In this document: piece after piece, positions 1 to 9,625 of the stretch
Numbering within the stretch: position 1 is the first letter of the stretch
How the letters are laid out: each line of letters starts with the position of its first letter
NCBI RefSeq assembly: GCF_003122425.1
Contig: NZ_CP021659.1
Coordinates: forward strand, 124,001 to 188,000
Length of the DNA: 64,000 nt
Reading direction: 5' to 3'
DNA from: Candidatus Fukatsuia symbiotica
GTDB taxonomy: Bacteria; Pseudomonadota; Gammaproteobacteria; Enterobacterales; Enterobacteriaceae
Notes under the pieces: model-generated
Databases searched by the model: none
Told to the model about the DNA's origin: nothing
Seen by the model: only the letters and a program-made list of their open reading frames with translations
Program-made: the position numbers and the translations under genes

Positions 1-458
1 AATTTAGGATTGCCGACAACTAAACAATTATCTGCAACATTTAATCTTTCTTTCGTATAGTCTCCATAACATAAAATAATATCATAAAAAATATTCCACC
101 ACGCATGATTCCAACCCTCTTTAGCTAAACCATACATAGCTCTAACATGGTAGTCTGCTGTTGATTGTAGCCCAACTGAAAAATAGGGACTCACCATAAC
201 GGATAATTTTGATTTTGATTCACGTAACGAAGTTAATAATTCAATTGATAAATTTTCGAGTTTAGTATTACGAAAGAACTCTAGCATATCATTAATTAGT
301 TTAGGTTCATCCATCATGTTATTTATTACTAAACAACACGCAATACTTTGTTGCTGTAGATGAAAGATAATATTTTCATAAACATAAAAATGAAAAGTCG
401 TCTCCATGAAAAAACCTACTTTTATTAATTTTTCTGATTTTGTCTGTTCTAAATTCAT
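1..458 (-). CDS. Partial transferase-like protein in the first lic operon
   Basis: This reading frame enters from beyond the left edge; 152 residues from its N-terminus are visible and its C-terminus is missing. The start is the ATG at 458-456, preceded by GGAG about 8 bases upstream. It lies 115 bp downstream of licC on the same strand, so it is probably the last gene of the lic operon. The visible part holds a stretch reading roughly YGLAKEGWNHAWWN, followed by LCYGDYTKERL and VVGNPK. By memory this resembles the N-terminal half of CDP-glycerol glycerophosphotransferase-like or epimerase-fold (GT-B) proteins. That would suit an enzyme using the CDP-alcohol made by LicC, but the family call is tentative. 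The gene is AT-rich like the lic genes beside it. Confidence 0.55.
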   Translation of the reverse strand, partial: MNLEQTKSEKLIKVGFFMETTFHFYVYENIIFHLQQQSIACCLVINNMMDEPKLINDMLEFFRNTKLENLSIELLTSLRESKSKLSVMVSPYFSVGLQSTADYHVRAMYGLAKEGWNHAWWNIFYDIILCYGDYTKERLNVADNCLVVGNPK

Positions 459-573
459 CAATACTGCTCCAATTAGTATTAACAAAATATTCAATTACTA
501 CGCTGAGAAAACATGAAAATTCTAATTTTATCAATTATTCCGTTTTTATATCGTATGGATAAGCTACCTACTA

Positions 574-1272
574 TTAGTTTACAGATGCCAATTGAGTACA
601 TATCCTATGATAGTTATCCATATTATCCATTTCAGCCGCTGCGGTTTTATGAATAAGAAAGGCTTTCACTTTAAGTGTTTGCAAGATAGAGATGGGTATG
701 TGATCCCAATATAATTTTTGATTAATCAGATGTTTTTCATCTTGCAGATAACAAAGTAGTTTTTGTTTAATAAGTTGACAATCTTCTTTTATCCAATAAG
801 AGACCCCTAGTAATGATGGCTTATATTTATTGGTCACTAAAATTTTATCGACAATGCCCTCATCAGTGGTACATACTACCCATTCTTTATTTTTTGATTT
901 TTTTCTCTGAATAACATAGTAGTGACTGTGATCCGATATTAGAAAAATATTTTCTAATAATACGACGTCTGCATCAATAACAAGAGTATCAGTAAAATAT
1001 TTTTGAGCACAGTATAATGAATAAATATTATTATATTCATTATATCTATTGTTGTAGATAAGATTACAATGATATTTATTTTTTAAAACCTCAAATAAAT
1101 GACTCATATGGCCTGTCACTATATGAATTTCTGTCACTCCAAATTCGTGTAAATACTTTATTGTTCTTTCAATATTGGGTGTCCCACCAATAGGCAATAA
1201 GGCTTTATGATTGTTTTTTGTAATATATCCAAAACGAGAGCCTAAACCTGCTGCTAAAATAATTGCATTCAT
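574..1272 (-). CDS. licC: Choline-phosphate cytidylyltransferase LicC (copy 1)
   Basis: A 232-residue single-domain nucleotidyltransferase. LicC joins phosphocholine to CTP to give CDP-choline in the cytoplasm. The N-terminus has the NTP-transferase signature IILAAGLGSRFG (residues 4-15) with the following Lys (KALLPIGG). A central run, YNNRYNEYNNIYSLY, and VIDADVVLLENIF match the pattern of characterised LicC, and the C-terminus has AAEMDNMDNY. The start overlaps the licB stop by 4 bp (1269-1272), as in copy 2, which argues for translational coupling. No inactivating change is visible. It is colinear with the protein at 62502-63218 apart from a few residues, but clearly diverged. The real substrate could be another phospho-alcohol. 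Confidence 0.83.
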   Translation of the reverse strand: MNAIILAAGLGSRFGYITKNNHKALLPIGGTPNIERTIKYLHEFGVTEIHIVTGHMSHLFEVLKNKYHCNLIYNNRYNEYNNIYSLYCAQKYFTDTLVIDADVVLLENIFLISDHSHYYVIQRKKSKNKEWVVCTTDEGIVDKILVTNKYKPSLLGVSYWIKEDCQLIKQKLLCYLQDEKHLINQKLYWDHIPISILQTLKVKAFLIHKTAAAEMDNMDNYHRICTQLASVN

Positions 1273-2213
1273 TTATTATATCTTAATAGTTTAGATGATT
1301 TTTCAGGAGAAATTATTGTTAAAAAAGATCCCAATATGATAAAACAACATAATATAATTAATTGAAAATTAATTTGGTTACTTAATAAAAACCAACCCAA
1401 TAAAATGGCCCAAACAGCATAAGTAATGTTAAGTCCCATAGCCCGGACTGGGCCAATAATATTGATGGCACGATAATAATATAAGTAGGAGACTGTTGTT
1501 ATTAGTGATATCATAAAGATATGTGGCATTATTTTTGAGGTCATAGCATAACATTCTTTAATATTATCAAGAGGGATTATCATCACAAACAAAGTTAAAT
1601 ATCCCAGAGAGGCTGAAACTTGTCGAATAAAATAAGCAAAATAAGGGGGAATAGACTTTTTCATTCCATAAGAGCTGATAATAACTTCTAAGCCCCAGCT
1701 TAAAGCACATACTAAAGCAAATGTAAATCCTATCCAACAAAAAGATGAATTTGTAGAGGCACTATACCCTAAAAGCATTGTTGCAATCACTGACAATAAA
1801 ATTCCGCATACCCCCATTTTAGATAATTTGTCTTTTATAAATACAAAAGCCATTAAAGCTCCTAAAGCGGGATAAGAAGCAGAGATAGCTGCTGCATAGC
1901 CAACGCCAATATACTGAATGGCTATAAGATAACAAGACATGCCTATAGGACCACCCAACAACGCTGCAGCAACGATAATCAATGTGTTACGACCAAGTAA
2001 TACTTTTTTAATAGAGTATTTTTTCCTGATAAGGTGAAACAACATATAACCACTTGATATAAAATCATTGGCGAAAGCCAAAATTATAGGAGCAACTAGA
2101 ATAGTTTTAAGGTTTTTATCCATAAGCATCATTTCTAATAAAGTACCAGCGACTCACCATAAAGCGCCAGAAAATAATCCATAATAAATTTCTTTTATCT
2201 TGTTATTTATCAT
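1269..2213 (-). pseudogene. licB: Choline permease LicB (copy 1), interrupted by in-frame TGA
   Basis: Full-length frame for a DMT-superfamily inner-membrane transporter expected to import choline. The natural start is the ATG at 2213-2211, which overlaps the licA stop exactly as in copy 2. From there the gene would be 314 residues, the same length as copy 2. Codon 20 is TGA (2156-2154) where copy 2 has GGG for glycine in the first membrane segment (LWG). The rest is open to the stop, with about nine more hydrophobic segments. A restart at MMLMDK (2132) would give 287 residues lacking the first membrane segment, and no Shine-Dalgarno is visible before it. The lesion looks recent because no other damage is present. 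Confidence 0.82.
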
Positions 2214-3093
2214 ATTGTTCTTTATATTGACACATCAGTTGATATGCATTTCTAAGTCGATTAACACCATAATTACCAAAGTTATCACCATTTTCCTCCT
2301 TGATTATTGTCCACATAGCCCATAATATGTCCTGGGTAAATTTAAATAACAGTATTTTTTGTTTTGCTTTATCTGGAATACCGCCTTCAAAATATGACAT
2401 TAAAAAAATGTTCTCTTCATTAGGAGTAAACTGGCATTCTAAAAAATGTGATGCTAAATCCCACATCGGATCATTCATACCTGAATATTCCCAATCAATT
2501 AAATAAATTTTATTATTACTTCTAATTATATTTTCGGCAACCAAATCGTTATGGCAAGGGCACCTGTCTTGCCCCAATTCTTGTAAGATTTCTTGTATTA
2601 CGTTGAAGTGATAAAAAATATCTTTTTGACAAAAAAAATCAAGATAACTATAGTGATTATCTAATATGTGTTTATATTTTTCATACTCGGAAAAAACATT
2701 AAAAGAATTGCCAAATTTAATATCTGATTGATGCAATTTTCTAAAACAAAGGCTAATTTCTTTAATGTTATCTTGCTGTCTTACAATCTGAGGATTTAGC
2801 ACTTCAGCATCCGGAATATATACAGTTATTTTGATTCCTGTGGCACTATCAAAATAAATGGTTTTTGCATTAATGCCAATTAAAGAAGCGAGTTCACTGT
2901 TGTTTTTTTCATAACCACGGTTAATAAAGCATTCAGTCGCTACGCCGGGAAGACGCAAAACCATTTTTACATCGTCAATTGTTAAAAGATAATTACTGTT
3001 TGTCATGCCACCAATAGGAGTCATGATTATTTTATTTTTCTTACTTAAATTTAATATTTTTATTACAAGATCATTGATATTTTTGTCATTCAT
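2203..3093 (-). CDS. licA: Choline kinase LicA (copy 1)
   Basis: A 296-residue kinase of the choline/ethanolamine kinase family (APH fold) that phosphorylates choline with ATP. Diagnostic parts are GGMTNSNYLL near the N-terminus (residues 28-37), the catalytic loop CPCHNDLVAENI near residue 180, and the metal-binding LIDWEYSGMNDPMWDLA about 20 residues later. It is the first gene of a licA-licB-licC operon with overlapping reading frames. About 375 bp separate it from the divergent speG, and its promoter must lie there; an AT-rich TATGAT sits close before the start, but no strong Shine-Dalgarno is seen. It is similar to the kinase at 60672-61571 over its whole length, with perhaps two thirds of residues shared by eye. 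Catalytic motifs are intact. Confidence 0.85.
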   Translation of the reverse strand: MNDKNINDLVIKILNLSKKNKIIMTPIGGMTNSNYLLTIDDVKMVLRLPGVATECFINRGYEKNNSELASLIGINAKTIYFDSATGIKITVYIPDAEVLNPQIVRQQDNIKEISLCFRKLHQSDIKFGNSFNVFSEYEKYKHILDNHYSYLDFFCQKDIFYHFNVIQEILQELGQDRCPCHNDLVAENIIRSNNKIYLIDWEYSGMNDPMWDLASHFLECQFTPNEENIFLMSYFEGGIPDKAKQKILLFKFTQDILWAMWTIIKEENGDNFGNYGVNRLRNAYQLMCQYKEQYDK

Positions 3094-3468
3094 TTTTTAT
3101 CATAATTCTATTAGAGACACGCTACCGCCCTTGGCTGACATATGCCAATATTTCTGAAAATTTCACACCATATACAAGTCAGTAGAGATCAGTCCCTACA
3201 ATCCGACATTCTGTGTTGGTGAGTTATTGCGAGTCTAAAGAACCGCTATATCTCTAGAGACCTATTTTTATAAATCACACTTTTTTCCTTATTATCTCTT
3301 TACAAAAACAGTAACGTCACAAAAAAGTTAAAACTTAAATTATTTTTTCATAAATAGATTTATTGCAAAATCGCAGTTCGTTATACGAAGTTAAAGCATT
3401 TTATTTTATACTCCTTCCCCATATACCATTATAATTGTTGTGACTATCAATCAATTGAGGAAATCAGC

Positions 3469-4005
3469 ATGTCGAGCACCAGTAGCATTAAGCTACGCCC
3501 ATTGGAACGTGATGATCTGCCGTTTGTACATCAATTGGATAATAATGCTAATGTGATGCGCTATTGGTTTGAAGAGCCTTATGAAGCCTTTGTTGAACTT
3601 TCTGACCTGTACGATAAACATATTCATGATCAGAGTGAGCGCCGATTTATTATCTCCAGTGAAGGCGGTAGGGTAGGCTTGGTTGAATTGGCTGAAATCA
3701 ACTACATCCATCGTCGTGCTGAGTTCCAGATTATTATTGATCCCGCTCATCAGGGAAAAGGTTTTGCCAGTAGGGCCGCGATTTTAGCCATGGAATACGG
3801 GTTCTCGGTACTTAATTTGTATAAACTTTATCTGATTGTTGATAAAGAAAATAATAAAGCCATTCATATTTATAGTAAATTGGGCTTCGAAAAAGAAGGA
3901 GAATTAAAGAAAGAATTTTTTATCAACGGTGAATACCGTACAGTGATCCGTATGTGTATTTTTCAAAGAGAATATTTTGATAAGTATAAATTATCTACAA
4001 AATGA
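3469..4005 (+). CDS. speG: Spermidine N1-acetyltransferase SpeG
   Basis: A 178-residue GNAT-fold cytoplasmic enzyme that acetylates spermidine and spermine with acetyl-CoA to lower polyamine excess. It follows E. coli SpeG almost throughout: [17 protein letters not shown] at the N-terminus, [17 protein letters not shown] (allosteric polyamine-binding region), the acetyl-CoA-binding [10 protein letters not shown], and [14 protein letters not shown] followed by [10 protein letters not shown]. The start is supported by GAGGAA about 8 bases upstream. It stands alone between the lic operon and the mdh region. The C-terminus differs slightly from E. coli. It appears intact. Confidence 0.95.
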   Translation: MSSTSSIKLRPLERDDLPFVHQLDNNANVMRYWFEEPYEAFVELSDLYDKHIHDQSERRFIISSEGGRVGLVELAEINYIHRRAEFQIIIDPAHQGKGFASRAAILAMEYGFSVLNLYKLYLIVDKENNKAIHIYSKLGFEKEGELKKEFFINGEYRTVIRMCIFQREYFDKYKLSTK

Positions 4006-4045
4006 TGCTTTATAGGTCTTCTGTATGAGCAAGATTTTTCTCCGG

Positions 4046-4172
4046 TATACCCTTCACCTTTCAAGTTACGGCGGCGTTGGCTGCTCGAACTCATCCCAGT
4101 CGTGTACTACCTGTACACTCCTGGGATTCGATTGATTGCCGCCTTGCCGTAACTCGAAATTCATTGGGTATA
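4046..4172. repeat. ERIC-like palindromic element, 127 bp
   Basis: A near-perfect inverted repeat: it starts TATACCCTTCACCTTTCAAG and ends AATTCATTGGGTATA, with the arms TTACGGCGGC and GCCGCCTTGCCGTAA and an inner loop around GTGTACTACCTGTACAC. The layout is like the roughly 127-bp palindromes common in Xenorhabdus, Photorhabdus and Serratia. It lies between the convergent 3' ends of speG and mdh and could fold into a long RNA hairpin when transcribed from either side. Confidence 0.75.
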
Positions 4173-4226
4173 TACGGCAATGCCACTTCTCAAAGGACGG
4201 TGAAATATCAAGAAATAGTGCTTGAT

Positions 4227-5189
4227 TTATAACGAGGGTAAATTAACAAAATCTTTACCTGACGCAATATCTTCGTTCAATACTTTCAGCATTTTTTGCA
4301 ATGCTTCCTGTTCATAAGGACTCAAAACACCGAGGCCCTTACGTTCAGTAATACCGTCTTTATCGAGCAAAACTGGCTGGGCAAAGAATGGAGCATATTT
4401 ATATTTTTCATCGTTTTCAACGGCATCAACATAAGCGCATTCGACAATACCACTTTCACCTTGCAATGCACGCACTAAAGAAAGCGCAAAACGTGCCGCG
4501 GCTTCTCCCATAGAAAGCGTAGCAGACCCGCCGCCTGCTTTGGCTTTCACCACTTCAGTCCCCGCATCTTGAATGCGTTTAGTCAAGTCGGTCACTTCTT
4601 TTTCAGTAAAACTGATACCCGGGATCTGTGACAGCAAAGGTAAAATCGTTGTCCCTGAGTGTCCACCAATAACCGGTACTGTGATATCCTGCGGTTGCTT
4701 GTTTTTCAATTTAGCAACAAAGGTGTTTGAGCGTATGCTATCGAGGGTGGTGATACCAAAGAGTTTATTTTTGTCGTAGACACCTGCTTTTTTCAGCACT
4801 TCGGCGGCGATGGCAACAGTGCTGTTCACCGGGTTAGTAATGATAGCAATAAGTGCTTCTGGGCAAATTTTGGCAATTTTCGCCACCAAATCGCGCACAA
4901 TACTTGCATTGAATTTGAATAGATCATTGCGATCCAGGCCTGGTTTACGTGCTACGCCTGCAGCAATCAAAACAACGTCGGCACCGTGTAATGCTGGTGT
5001 CGCATCCTCGCCAGCAAATCCTTCAACTTCAACAGCCGTGGGAATATGGCTGAGATCAGCAGCAACACCGGGGGTGATTGGCGCGACATCGTAAAGTGAG
5101 AGTGTTGAATCGGCAGGAAGCTGGTTTTTGAGTAGAAGAGCGAGAGCCTGACCAATACCACCGGCGGCACCGAGAACTGCAACTTTCAT
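4227..5189 (-). CDS. mdh: Malate dehydrogenase
   Basis: A 320-residue NAD-dependent malate dehydrogenase that interconverts malate and oxaloacetate in the TCA cycle. The Rossmann motif GAAGGIGQ lies at residues 8-15. Substrate arginines are R81 and R87 (ARKPGLDR), the catalytic pair D150/R153 is in TTLDSIR, and the catalytic H177 is in GGHSG. All active-site residues are present. It is about 8 residues longer than the E. coli enzyme at the C-terminus. It is divergent from argR, the usual enterobacterial arrangement. The gene looks functional, which contrasts with the broken citrate synthase at 23716. Confidence 0.97.
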   Translation of the reverse strand: MKVAVLGAAGGIGQALALLLKNQLPADSTLSLYDVAPITPGVAADLSHIPTAVEVEGFAGEDATPALHGADVVLIAAGVARKPGLDRNDLFKFNASIVRDLVAKIAKICPEALIAIITNPVNSTVAIAAEVLKKAGVYDKNKLFGITTLDSIRSNTFVAKLKNKQPQDITVPVIGGHSGTTILPLLSQIPGISFTEKEVTDLTKRIQDAGTEVVKAKAGGGSATLSMGEAAARFALSLVRALQGESGIVECAYVDAVENDEKYKYAPFFAQPVLLDKDGITERKGLGVLSPYEQEALQKMLKVLNEDIASGKDFVNLPSL

Positions 5190-5433
5190 TCTATACTCCT
5201 AATTTAATCTAAATTGATGCTGGATTGACAGGGTTACACACTTTAAGTGATTGCGTTATTAAACACAATTGGTTCACCGTCAGGTTGGGATCTCAATCTT
5301 AAAATTAGGGGCCTGCGAACACCGTGCAACACAGGATGCACATCATGCCGTAGGTTTCGATAGAGGTCTATGTTGAATAATGATCCGTCGATAGACATAA
5401 TGACCGTTATAACTCTCCGTGCTTAGGTAAAAA

Positions 5434-5895
5434 ATGGATAATTTGGCTGACCCGCAAGACCTTATCAAAAAATTTAAGGCACTACTCAAAGAAGAAAAAT
5501 TCAGCTCTCAAGGTGAGATTGCCTTAGCGTTGCAGAGCGCCGGATTTGAAAGTATTAACCAATCCAAAGTATCACGGATGTTGACAAAATTTGGTGCTAT
5601 TAGAGTACGTAATGCCAAAATGGAAACGGTTTATTGCTTGCCTGCAGAACGTTCTGTGCCTACTATCAGCAGCCCGTTAAAAAATTTGGTGTTAGATATT
5701 AACCACAACGATTCTCTGGTAGTGATCCGTACCAGTCCAGCTTCCGCTCAATTGATTGCCCGTTTACTCGATTCTTTAGGAAGCGCCGAGGGTATTTTGG
5801 GCAGTATTGCTGGAGACGATACTATTTTTACTACTCCGAGGCAGAATGTTAGCGTTGAAACGCTCTATAAATCGATCCTGAAATTATTGGGTTAA
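5434..5895 (+). CDS. argR: Arginine repressor ArgR
   Basis: A 153-residue transcriptional repressor of arginine biosynthesis, active as a hexamer with L-arginine as corepressor. An N-terminal winged-helix DNA-binding domain ([25 protein letters not shown]) is followed by the core domain with the arginine-binding region GDDTIF near residue 127. It lacks the last few residues of the E. coli protein. It is divergent from mdh. The upstream sequence around 5373-5390 (TTGAATAATGATC) resembles half of an ARG box and could mark autoregulation, but the match is weak. The remains of an inverted-repeat element follow the stop codon closely (5898-5933). Confidence 0.96.
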   Translation: MDNLADPQDLIKKFKALLKEEKFSSQGEIALALQSAGFESINQSKVSRMLTKFGAIRVRNAKMETVYCLPAERSVPTISSPLKNLVLDINHNDSLVVIRTSPASAQLIARLLDSLGSAEGILGSIAGDDTIFTTPRQNVSVETLYKSILKLLG

Positions 5896-5897
5896 GA

Positions 5898-5933
5898 GTC
5901 ATTATTCGCTCAAGAAGATTTGGAACAGGTTCT
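5898..5933. repeat. End fragment of family B repeat at the 3' end of mpl
   Basis: The sequence TCAAGAAGATTTGGAACAGG followed by TTCT matches the right end of the complete family B elements at 25648, 45274 and 53572. The mpl reading frame runs into this fragment and takes its last residues and stop codon from it, so the native C-terminus of Mpl has been replaced by repeat-derived sequence. Confidence 0.65.
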
Positions 5934-7284
5934 AAGAGCTAGCTTGTGTAATAACTTGTCGTGGATCCCAGCAAAACCACCGTTACTCATGATCAAAATA
6001 TGGTCGCCATTTTGAACGGTTTGCACGATTGTTGCCACCAAGCTATCAATATCAGCGTTCCAATGTGTCGGCTTGCTAGTGCTATTTGCAATATCGGCGA
6101 CTTGCCACGGAATATCTGGCGGTTGGAATAAAAAAACCTCATCCGCGGATGCTAATGCCAATACCAAATCCTTTTTATGTAAACCCAGTTTCATGGTGTA
6201 AGAACGAGGTTCTAGCACGGCAACTATTCGTGCCTCACCCACTTTAGCGCGTAATGCCGTTAACGAGGCGAGGATGGCGGTGGGATGATGAGCAAAATCA
6301 TCGTAAACATGGATACCCTTTACTGTTCCACGTAATTCAAGTCGCCGCCGAACGCCGATAATGCCACTGAGTGCCTGACAGGCCTCCTTCGGTTTCACTC
6401 CCAGGTGACAGGCTGCAGCAATCGCCATCAGGCCGTTGTGCATATTATGTTCACCAATTAACGACCAATGCACTTCTCCTAGCTGTGTATGATTGAGAAA
6501 TACCTGATATGCACTGGCATCATCCCTGGTTTTTTTTGTATGTAAACCGGTACAGTCACCGACCTGTTGTTGCTCGCTCCAACATCCCATTGCCATAACC
6601 TGTTGTAGATTGGTATCATTTTGCGGCAAGATTATTTTTCCTTTTCCTGGCACTAAACGTACTAAATGATGAAATTGCTTTTGAATGGCATGCAAATCGT
6701 CAAAAATATCAGCATGATCAAATTCAAGATTGTTCATCACCAGCGTACGTGGCACGTAGTGAACAAATTTAGAGCGTTTATCAAAAAAAGCGCAATCGTA
6801 TTCGTCGGCTTCGATCACAAAAAACGGACTATGACCCAAACGGGCAGAAACAGCAAAATTACCCGGTACACCACCAATAATAAAACCGGGCTGATGGCCG
6901 CAAGCTTCCAGTATCCAGGCAATCATACTCGCGGTGCTAGTTCTTGCCGTGCGTTCCCGAGACAGCGACTACCCAGCGTCCAGCTAGAACCTGATCATGC
7001 AACCATTGCGCCCCAGAAATATAGGGAACGCTGTCTTCTAATACCACTTCGACACAGGGATTACCACGAGTCAGCGCATTACCGATGATCACCAAATCCG
7101 GTGCTGGTCGGAGTTGAGCGGGATCATACCCTTGGATTAACGCTATCTCTTGTTCTTGCAATAGGGTACTCATCGGTGGGTAAACATTTGTATCCGATCC
7201 TGTGACTTGATGCCCTAACGAACGTGCTAATGTCGCCAATCCGCCCATAAAAGTACCACAAATGCCTAAAATATGAATATGCAT
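5910..7284 (-). pseudogene. mpl: UDP-MurNAc:tripeptide ligase Mpl, frameshifted in the P-loop
   Basis: Mpl rejoins recycled murein tripeptide (L-Ala-gamma-D-Glu-mDap) to UDP-MurNAc. The natural start is the ATG at 7284 (MHIHILGICG), with GGA upstream. The N-terminal part matches E. coli Mpl to VSGTHGK, then reads a premature stop. The match resumes one frame over with STASMIAWILE. A single extra base (6941-6942, minus-strand AAGAACT instead of AAGACT) causes the break, exactly in the ATP-binding loop GTHGKTST. Downstream motifs (EADEYDCAFFDKR, DDFAHHPTA) are intact, so the damage is limited to one base. The last residues come from a repeat fragment. It is divergent from fbp. Confidence 0.85.
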
Positions 7285-7301
7285 AAATTTTCCAAATGAA
7301 T

Positions 7302-7443
7302 AGACTTCTTGCAAAACCGTTGTTCGTTATGTGACGTCAAGGTGCATGGAACGCAGCAACCGCAGTGGTACTGAGTACATGAGGATGGCGAGCACCAAAG
7401 TAACGCGGAATTTGCAGCATGTAGTAAGTTTTGCAAGAAGTCT
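7302..7443. repeat. Family A inverted-repeat element (MITE-like), copy 1
   Basis: It begins AGACTTCTTGCAAAAC and ends with the exact complement GTTTTGCAAGAAGTCT. The total is 142 bp with no coding frame of note. It lies 18 bp before the mpl start, between mpl and the divergent fbp. Complete copies of similar size occur at 15136-15278 and 56138-56281. Confidence 0.8.
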
Positions 7444-7634
7444 AATAATTTGTAGTATATCGGGTTGCGTAGCAACTTAATTTAAAGCTTCCCATTCATA
7501 ATATTGTCATGGAAAATTGTGAGGTTTTTTCAAATTTAGTTTTGAATCATAGACTCCTGATTCTTGTCAAAGAGTAAAAATGGACTGTTGTGAGATCAAT
7601 CGACAGTTAACCATAGATTTAGGGATCGTAAAAT

Positions 7635-9197
7635 ATGAAGACATTAGGCGAATTTATCGTCGATAAACAGCACGAATTCTCCGAGGCCAAGGGTGACTTG
7701 AGTGCTCTACTGTCAGCAATCAAGCTCGGCGCGCAAATTATCAACCGTGATATCAATAAAGCCGGTCTGGTCGACATTCTTGGCGCCAACGGTGTGACCA
7801 ATACTCAAGGAGAGGCACAGACCAAGCTCGATCTGTTTGCCAATGAGAAGTTGAAGGCAGCATTGCAAGCCCGCGGAGAGGTCGCAGGGATCGCGTCAGA
7901 AGAAGATGATGATATTATTATTTTCAAAGAAAGAGCAAAAAGCGGCAAGTACGTAGTGCTGATGGATCCTTTGGATGGTTCTTCCAATATTGATGTCAAT
8001 GTCTCGGTTGGTACTATTTTTTCTATCTATAAGCGTATTACGCCAATAGATGAGCCAGTGACTCTCGCCGATTTTTTGCAACCAGGTATTAACCAAGTGG
8101 CTGCCGGCTATGTGGTCTATGGCTCATCGACAATGCTGGTTTATACCACCGGCTATGGTGTGCATGCTTTTACCTATGATCCCTCGTTGGGTGTATTCTG
8201 TTTGTCTCATGAAAAAGAAAGAGTAGAGTACCCTCCCGGAGGTTGTATGTATTCGATTAACGAAGGCAACTACATTAAATTTCCGCTGGGAGTGAAAAAA
8301 TATATTAAGTATTGTCAGGAAGAAGACAAAGAGACACAACGCCCCTATAGCTCACGTTATATTGGCTCTTTGGTCGCGGATTTTCATCGTAATTTACTAA
8401 AAGGCGGTATCTACATTTATCCCAGTACTGCTGCTCATCCGCAAGGTAAATTACGTCTCCTGTATGAATGTAATCCAATGGCATTTTTGGCAGAGCAAGC
8501 TGGTGGTAAAGCCAGCGATGGTAAGGAACGTATTTTGTCGATCGTTCCAAAAGAACTCCACCAGCGATCACCGCTTTTTGTTGGCACTCGATCTATGGTT
8601 GAAAAAGCAGAAAGTTTTATGGTGTGTGATCAAAATAACTTAAATGATAAGGAAACAGAGATGAGTTTGAAAGAGGTACCAGCAGGTAAAAGCCTACCCG
8701 AAGATATTTATGTAGTGATTGAAATTCCCGCCAATGCAGATCCGATTAAATATGAAGTCGATAAAGAAAGTGGCGCTTTATTTGTTGACCGATTTATGTC
8801 TACCGCCATGTTTTATCCCTGTAATTACGGTTATATCAATCATACCTTGTCGTTAGATGGTGATCCTGTTGATGTGTTAGTGCCAACACCCTATCCGTTA
8901 CAGCCAGGCTCAGTGATCCGTTGTCGCCCGGTCGGTATGTTAAAGATGAGCGATGAATCAGGCGAGGATGCCAAGTTGGTGGCAGTTCCGCATACAAAAC
9001 TAAGCACAGAGTACGATCGTATTAAAGATGTAGAGGATCTACCCGGATTATTGAAATCTCAGATCATACATTTTTTTAAGCATTACAAGGATTTGGAAGC
9101 AGGAAAATGGGTGAAAATTGAAGGGTGGCAAGATGCTACCGCAGCTAGAGCCGAAATTTGCACCTCTTACGAGCGTTACAAACTCGATAAGAAATAA
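7635..9197 (+). CDS. fbp-ppa: Fructose-1,6-bisphosphatase fused in frame to inorganic pyrophosphatase
   Basis: One 520-residue open frame joins two enzymes. Residues 1 to about 332 are class I Fbp (gluconeogenesis, fructose-1,6-bisphosphate to fructose-6-phosphate), with metal site DPLDGSSN at 111-118. Residues 343-520 are a complete Ppa starting [10 protein letters not shown], with the metal-binding [10 protein letters not shown] around 405-415. About ten residues (NNLNDKETE) link them and replace the usual Fbp end and stop. In related bacteria these are separate proteins. A strong Shine-Dalgarno (AAGGA, 8649-8653) sits 7 bases before the internal ATG at 8661, so free Ppa may also be made. 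Alternatively the fusion reflects a lost stop through an indel in the spacer. Both catalytic modules appear intact. Confidence 0.85.
   Translation: MKTLGEFIVDKQHEFSEAKGDLSALLSAIKLGAQIINRDINKAGLVDILGANGVTNTQGEAQTKLDLFANEKLKAALQARGEVAGIASEEDDDIIIFKERAKSGKYVVLMDPLDGSSNIDVNVSVGTIFSIYKRITPIDEPVTLADFLQPGINQVAAGYVVYGSSTMLVYTTGYGVHAFTYDPSLGVFCLSHEKERVEYPPGGCMYSINEGNYIKFPLGVKKYIKYCQEEDKETQRPYSSRYIGSLVADFHRNLLKGGIYIYPSTAAHPQGKLRLLYECNPMAFLAEQAGGKASDGKERILSIVPKELHQRSPLFVGTRSMVEKAESFMVCDQNNLNDKETEMSLKEVPAGKSLPEDIYVVIEIPANADPIKYEVDKESGALFVDRFMSTAMFYPCNYGYINHTLSLDGDPVDVLVPTPYPLQPGSVIRCRPVGMLKMSDESGEDAKLVAVPHTKLSTEYDRIKDVEDLPGLLKSQIIHFFKHYKDLEAGKWVKIEGWQDATAARAEICTSYERYKLDKK
8649..8663 (+). promoter_or_regulatory. 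Internal ribosome binding site and ATG for ppa
   Basis: AAGGA at 8649-8653, seven bases, then ATG at 8661-8663. It sits inside the fused fbp-ppa frame exactly where the free Ppa protein normally begins, so it probably permits independent translation of the pyrophosphatase. Confidence 0.65.
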
Positions 9198-9278
9198 TTT
9201 TTTCGATCAATGGCACTGGCTTGTACAGCGGTGTCATTTCCTCATCTCGACGTCGCTGACGACTATTTTGAATAGATC

Positions 9279-9623
9279 CTATATTGGGTGACGTTTTAAC
9301 CAGTCACCGCTGTCGATACGTGTTAAGCCTGTAACGCTAAGACGATAAAGGTAGATCCAGGCCTTACCATAGGGTGTCTGAATCAATTCACGCTGATAGA
9401 TTTTGTTGCGGTTTTTTATTTCGTCCAGCTCAATGAGTGTCGATGAATGAATATGATAAATTTCGCAACGCACCTGCCCTTTGCCTGCAACCACCGCCGG
9501 ACCATGGTCTAAATAGTACATTTCATAACCATCTAGATTACATTCTGCTAACAGCTGCGCCGCCGTCAGCCAACGGCTATTGCCTTGATTGCGCCGTAAA
9601 CTCCCGTAGACAATAATTTTCAT
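9279..9623 (-). CDS. ytfP: Gamma-glutamylcyclotransferase-like protein YtfP
   Basis: A 114-residue protein of the GGCT/BtrG-like family, with the family's N-terminal YGSLR motif (residues 5-9) and the conserved QLIQTPYG-type segment near the C-terminus (ELIQTPYGKAW). The biochemical role is unproven; family members act on gamma-glutamylamines. The ATG at 9623 gives the normal N-terminus MKIIVYGSL; it sits 3 bases from the tamB stop, so ytfP is translationally linked to tamB as in E. coli. It is convergent with the fbp-ppa gene. Confidence 0.9.
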   Translation of the reverse strand: MKIIVYGSLRRNQGNSRWLTAAQLLAECNLDGYEMYYLDHGPAVVAGKGQVRCEIYHIHSSTLIELDEIKNRNKIYQRELIQTPYGKAWIYLYRLSVTGLTRIDSGDWLKRHPI

Positions 9624-9625
9624 GG

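Noticed and set aside
2154-2156. Selenocysteine or reassigned TGA in licB copy 1
   Set aside because: The homologous codon in copy 2 encodes glycine, no SECIS-like hairpin is evident, and selD is missing from its usual place between topB and sppA. TGA is used as a normal stop in other genes here.
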